From Flectonema sp. DT1601 (lineage: Eukaryota; Euglenozoa; Diplonemea; Diplonemida; Diplonemidae), in contig OZ025788.1 of NCBI GenBank assembly GCA_964019425.1, positions 558,001 through 622,000 on the forward strand: 64,000 nucleotides of DNA, written 5' to 3'. Below are positions 61,176 to 64,000 of the stretch, in pieces. The notes below the pieces were generated by a model. It ran no database searches, was not told the origin of the DNA, and saw only the letters and a program-made list of their open reading frames with translations. The translations under genes were made by a program, and so were the position numbers. Position 1 is the first letter of the stretch. Each line of letters opens with the position of its first letter.

Positions 61176-61892
61176 ATGCATCACAATAATAGAAGTGGAC
61201 ACCGCTCACAAGCTCCCGATACGCCTATACAGAATAAGTCTGTCTCTTAGACAGGTACTTCTGGTAGTACGAAAGCTCTAGTCACTTAATCGATAACCAG
61301 CGGGCGTGTCAAAACACTCAGCTGGCTGAGCAACATGACATCTTCTGTGCTGTTGAAATGCAGCAGCGGGGAGGTCACTTTGGAATTGACGGTACGATGA
61401 CAGCACCACTCGGCGCTATCTACAACTCGTCTTTCGAGACGCAATACAGGTACAGAACTCGTTGATAGCAACATCAGAGAATTCACAGCTATTGAAGCTG
61501 AGGAAGGATACTTCTATGTTAATGTCAAAAAGAATTCACTGCTACTTGTACATATTGACGGAACGATGCGGCTGCACGCCGCAGGAATGACTCAGTGCAA
61601 AGGATTTTTGATCATTGCGCTCCCCCATTCCGAATTTAAGATTATATCAGGACTCCTCTATCAGTTGAAGTTGAGGTTGTCTCTGTTGAATGAGACACGC
61701 CGGTCAAAGCATGGCCGCGGTATTCGCCGCACACATGTGAACGTCCCTTTTCCCAACTTTGGGAGGAAAAAGAACGAGACGGATCCCTTTATCAGATCTG
61801 TTTTTGTTTTACTGATCCTTTTGGGACGTGGATACCAAACTATTTGCCATCACTCTACTTTATTTGTTTCAACAGCTAATATAAATGACTGA
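61176..61892 (+). pseudogene. Probable broken host gene, family unknown
   Basis: One frame from ATG 61176 to TGA 61892 (239 codons) reads like protein throughout (HHNNRSGHRSQAPDTP, SGEVTLELTVR, AIEAEEGYFYVNVKKNS) but has in-frame stops at 61248 (TAG), 61287 (TAA) and 61398 (TGA). The last part, 61401-61892, is open. GC content is higher than in the intergenic DNA. Introns could remove some stops, but no donor or acceptor of the usual type fits. It may instead be a small gene starting at ATG 61566 (108 residues). No homologue is recognised. Confidence 0.4.
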
Positions 61893-61963
61893 ACGAAATG
61901 GAAAAAAAAATGAGATTAAAATAACGATTCTTATTTTTATATTAAAACAGCTGAATTATATTG

Positions 61964-62602
61964 ATGGGATGTGGCTTAAGTAAACAGGATCAATATTATG
62001 AGAATGGTTGGGTTGAAGTTCACGGAAAGTTCCGTCATTCTGAGTCTAGAATGAAGCAAATCGAACCATTGAAATATATTTGGGTACTAAAAAATCCAAA
62101 ACCTTCTCATTCATGTTACGTAACGAGTAATTTAATTAATGAAGTAGGCTTCTCTTTTAGATGTGCTACAATGTTTCATTCTGATGAGTCGTTTGAATTT
62201 GAGCTGATCTCAGAGAAGGGTACTGTACCTCCATTCTTTTTAGCATATGCGTGTGTATCAAACAACGACTGTTCGTTGAATGCTAAAATCCACACGCAGT
62301 TTACAACGGCTGATAGTGTTGTTGCCAATAGCATCCCACAAAGAACTTCACTACCTCTTCCCCGTCGTAGTGTTGGAAGGAATCAAAGTTTTCAGGTTAG
62401 CCCTAGAAGTCGGCCTTCGGTTTCGATTCGAACAGGGCAGATGAATCCTTTATTACTCCGATCTTCTATTATTGGAATTACGGCTAACCCGAGAAGGAGG
62501 TCGTCAATGATTAAATTAAGAGAACGATGGAGTGGACCAGTCAGCATAACAGTCGAATTTGATGACTCACAAGAAATTGATATGTACATACCTCTTAGAT
62601 GA
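61964..62602 (+). CDS. Small dually lipidated protein (MGC N-terminus)
   Basis: A 212-residue protein beginning MGCGLSK. Gly2 with Ser6-Lys7 is a good N-myristoylation context and Cys3 a likely palmitoylation site, so it probably sits on the flagellar or plasma membrane. Residues 10-115 look like a beta-rich domain (YENGWVEVHGKFR, KYIWVLKN, FEFELISEKG). Residues 125-190 are Ser/Arg/Pro-rich, and a final strand pair (GPVSITVEFDDSQEIDMYIPL) closes the chain. The MGCG-S-K start followed by YENG recalls the small myristoylated calpain-related proteins of kinetoplastids, but I cannot confirm that domain. The start ATG follows AAAACAG by 13 bases; a TTG lies directly before it. Confidence 0.8.
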   Translation: MGCGLSKQDQYYENGWVEVHGKFRHSESRMKQIEPLKYIWVLKNPKPSHSCYVTSNLINEVGFSFRCATMFHSDESFEFELISEKGTVPPFFLAYACVSNNDCSLNAKIHTQFTTADSVVANSIPQRTSLPLPRRSVGRNQSFQVSPRSRPSVSIRTGQMNPLLLRSSIIGITANPRRRSSMIKLRERWSGPVSITVEFDDSQEIDMYIPLR

Positions 62603-62750
62603 ATTGTCATCTTCTATACTTCTCTGTGCAATCAATCCGTTGACGGGACGTCGGTTCGTTACAAATATATTTTCACTCCGTCATTTCCATGTCGTGAGTT
62701 GTGCTCAAAACTGATATTTAAATTGGTTTCAATTACTGTAATTATAAATA

Positions 62751-64000
62751 TCACGGTGTATAAAAAATTTGGAGTATAACAACTTTGGATATAAAAAAGA
62801 TGGTGGATTCTCGGAAAAAAAACTTGGTGGATTTTTATAAAAAAGTATGAAAGTACACATTTTGACTGTAAAATGGTAGTTTTTGGGGATGAAATTTTTC
62901 ACACTATGCGGAATTTTTTGAAAAAACGGGATCCTTTTGAACCCCTGAAGACGTCGGTAAGCAAGGTGGAGCTGGGTTTGATAAAGAAAGAGGAGCGGGT
63001 AAAGGAGCACAAAAGTCTCGCTGCTATGAGAAGTGGTCAAGGGGGGAGTGGCTTAACATCGGTGAGATGGTGAACTCTGCCACCAATGTGTCAAGGGCGA
63101 TTGCATACTTCAACACGGACCATAAGAAGAAATCAACAGTGCAGGCAGGGCAATGAAGCTCTTTGTTGAGGAACAAAAGAGGAAGACAAAGGGAGAACCA
63201 CTAGAAGGGCAGGTGAAATCTGGGAGACCAACCATCTTAACCACTGATGAGGAAGCGGGTGCTCGATTTAATTGAGAATATCCGTGCCTATGGTGGCTCT
63301 GTGTTTGCTTCTCTTCTCTGGTTTCAAGCACAGGTGATACGCCGGAACGCGTGGATTCCGGTTACCTACAAGCAACATGGACCTACAAGTTCCTGGAACG
63401 GAAGGGTTGGATACCGTCTTGGAACCACTGCGAAAGTAGCGCCTGAAGCAGAACTCCTATCAGCTCGGTCAAGGTTTCTGGAGCAATAGTCCCATACTTT
63501 ATTAAGAAACGCTCCAATCGGATCTAAACTAACTAAAAAACACTCCAATCGGATCACCCTGGCCTCGCAGTATATGCCCAGTTTAGGGGGCAGATAACTG
63601 AAGAAGTCCTTCGTCGATTTGAAGAAGCCAATACCACGGTTATACTGGTGCAAGGCGGATGGACTTCTCATCTCCGGCCGCTGGATCTAACTGTCATGGC
63701 CAACTTCAAAGAAGCATCAAGCTTTCTTGGTGAGTGGATGACAGAGCAGATGCGCAAGCGGGAGGAAAAGTTGAAAAAATCAAAGCAAAAAGCTGATAGA
63801 AACTTTAAAGCGCGCTGCGAAAGGGAAGGGTCCAAAGGGAGCTCCTGAATCCGAACCCATGTCAAAATGGATGAAGGAGCTCACAAAAACGAAGTCGCAA
63901 ATTGGGTAGATAGTGACAGCCCTTGATAGTATTACGAAAAATACTATCATGGCTGGTTTTATAAAAGCAGGTATTGTCAATCCTGCAAATCCACCCGAGC
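62751..64000 (+). mobile_element. Decayed pogo/Tigger-type DNA transposon, cut by the window edge
   Basis: The left end probably lies near 62751 (TA followed by TCACGGTG), after which TTTGGA-TATAA and TGGTGGATT motifs recur as in terminal transposase-binding regions. Transposase pieces follow in three frames: EWLNIGEMVNSATNVSRAI (helix-turn-helix region, about 63045-63110), GRPTILTTDEEAGAR (63220), SSWN...GYRLGTTAKVAPEAE (63390-63450, DNA-binding part), GGWTSHLRPLDLTVMANFK (63650-63710, the GGxTSxLQPLD block of DDE_1 transposases) and DSITKNTIMAGFIKAGI (63925-63980). Frameshifts, stops (for example TGA 63153-63155, TAG 63487-63489) and the lack of the first two DDE blocks show it is dead. The right end is outside the window. 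Confidence 0.8.
63512..63555 (+). repeat. 13-base direct repeat inside the transposon
   Basis: CTCCAATCGGATC at 63512-63524 and 63543-63555, each preceded by similar AAAC-R bases. It lies where the first part of the DDE domain is missing and may mark a deletion junction. Confidence 0.6.

Overview
The window comes from a nuclear chromosome of an AT-rich unicellular eukaryote. Evidence is short spliceosomal introns (GTATGT at the donor, mostly ACAACAG-like at the acceptor), standard stop codons, a cytoplasmic-type dynein heavy chain, a CDK9/12-type kinase, a PHO80-type cyclin and an SCP-type phosphatase. I cannot name the lineage. The fused branch-point/acceptor intron motif recalls metamonads. 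The one-way gene order and the pyrimidine-rich AG just upstream of most start codons recall euglenozoans. Neither is proved here.

Layout. All twelve recognisable genes lie on the + strand. At 1-3222 are the tail of an unidentified gene, a protein with an AfsA-type hotdog signature, a stretch with possible structured RNA, and a PHO80-type cyclin. At 3223-22634 is a 19-kb desert of long T and A homopolymers with no supportable protein gene. A gene island follows at 22635-28169: a lysine-rich H1-like protein ending in a DPY-30-like motif, a KY/hillarin-type transglutaminase-like protein lacking catalytic Cys and His, and a TRF4-like nucleotidyltransferase. A second desert (28170-34346) leads to a second TRF4-like paralogue (34347-35309), and a third desert (35310-41194) leads to the dynein heavy chain (41195-54462, four exons, 4355 residues). 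After it come a coiled-coil protein, an SCP-like phosphatase with a C-terminal membrane segment, a CDK9/12-like kinase with four exons, a likely host pseudogene, a small MGC-lipidated protein, and a decayed pogo/Tigger-type DNA transposon running off the right edge.

The main theme is enzyme folds that have lost catalytic residues. Dynein AAA1 lacks the Walker B Asp-Glu and the sensor-I Asn. Both TRF4-like proteins have Glu and Asn in place of two of the three catalytic Asp. The transglutaminase-like protein has Pro and Ile at the Cys and His positions. By contrast the kinase and phosphatase, a candidate Pol II CTD kinase and phosphatase sitting as neighbours, keep their catalytic residues. 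The two TRF4-like genes share a 96-base identical block inside otherwise diverged sequence, a sign of gene conversion. The deserts hold several strong hairpins and repeated motifs that may mark non-coding RNAs.
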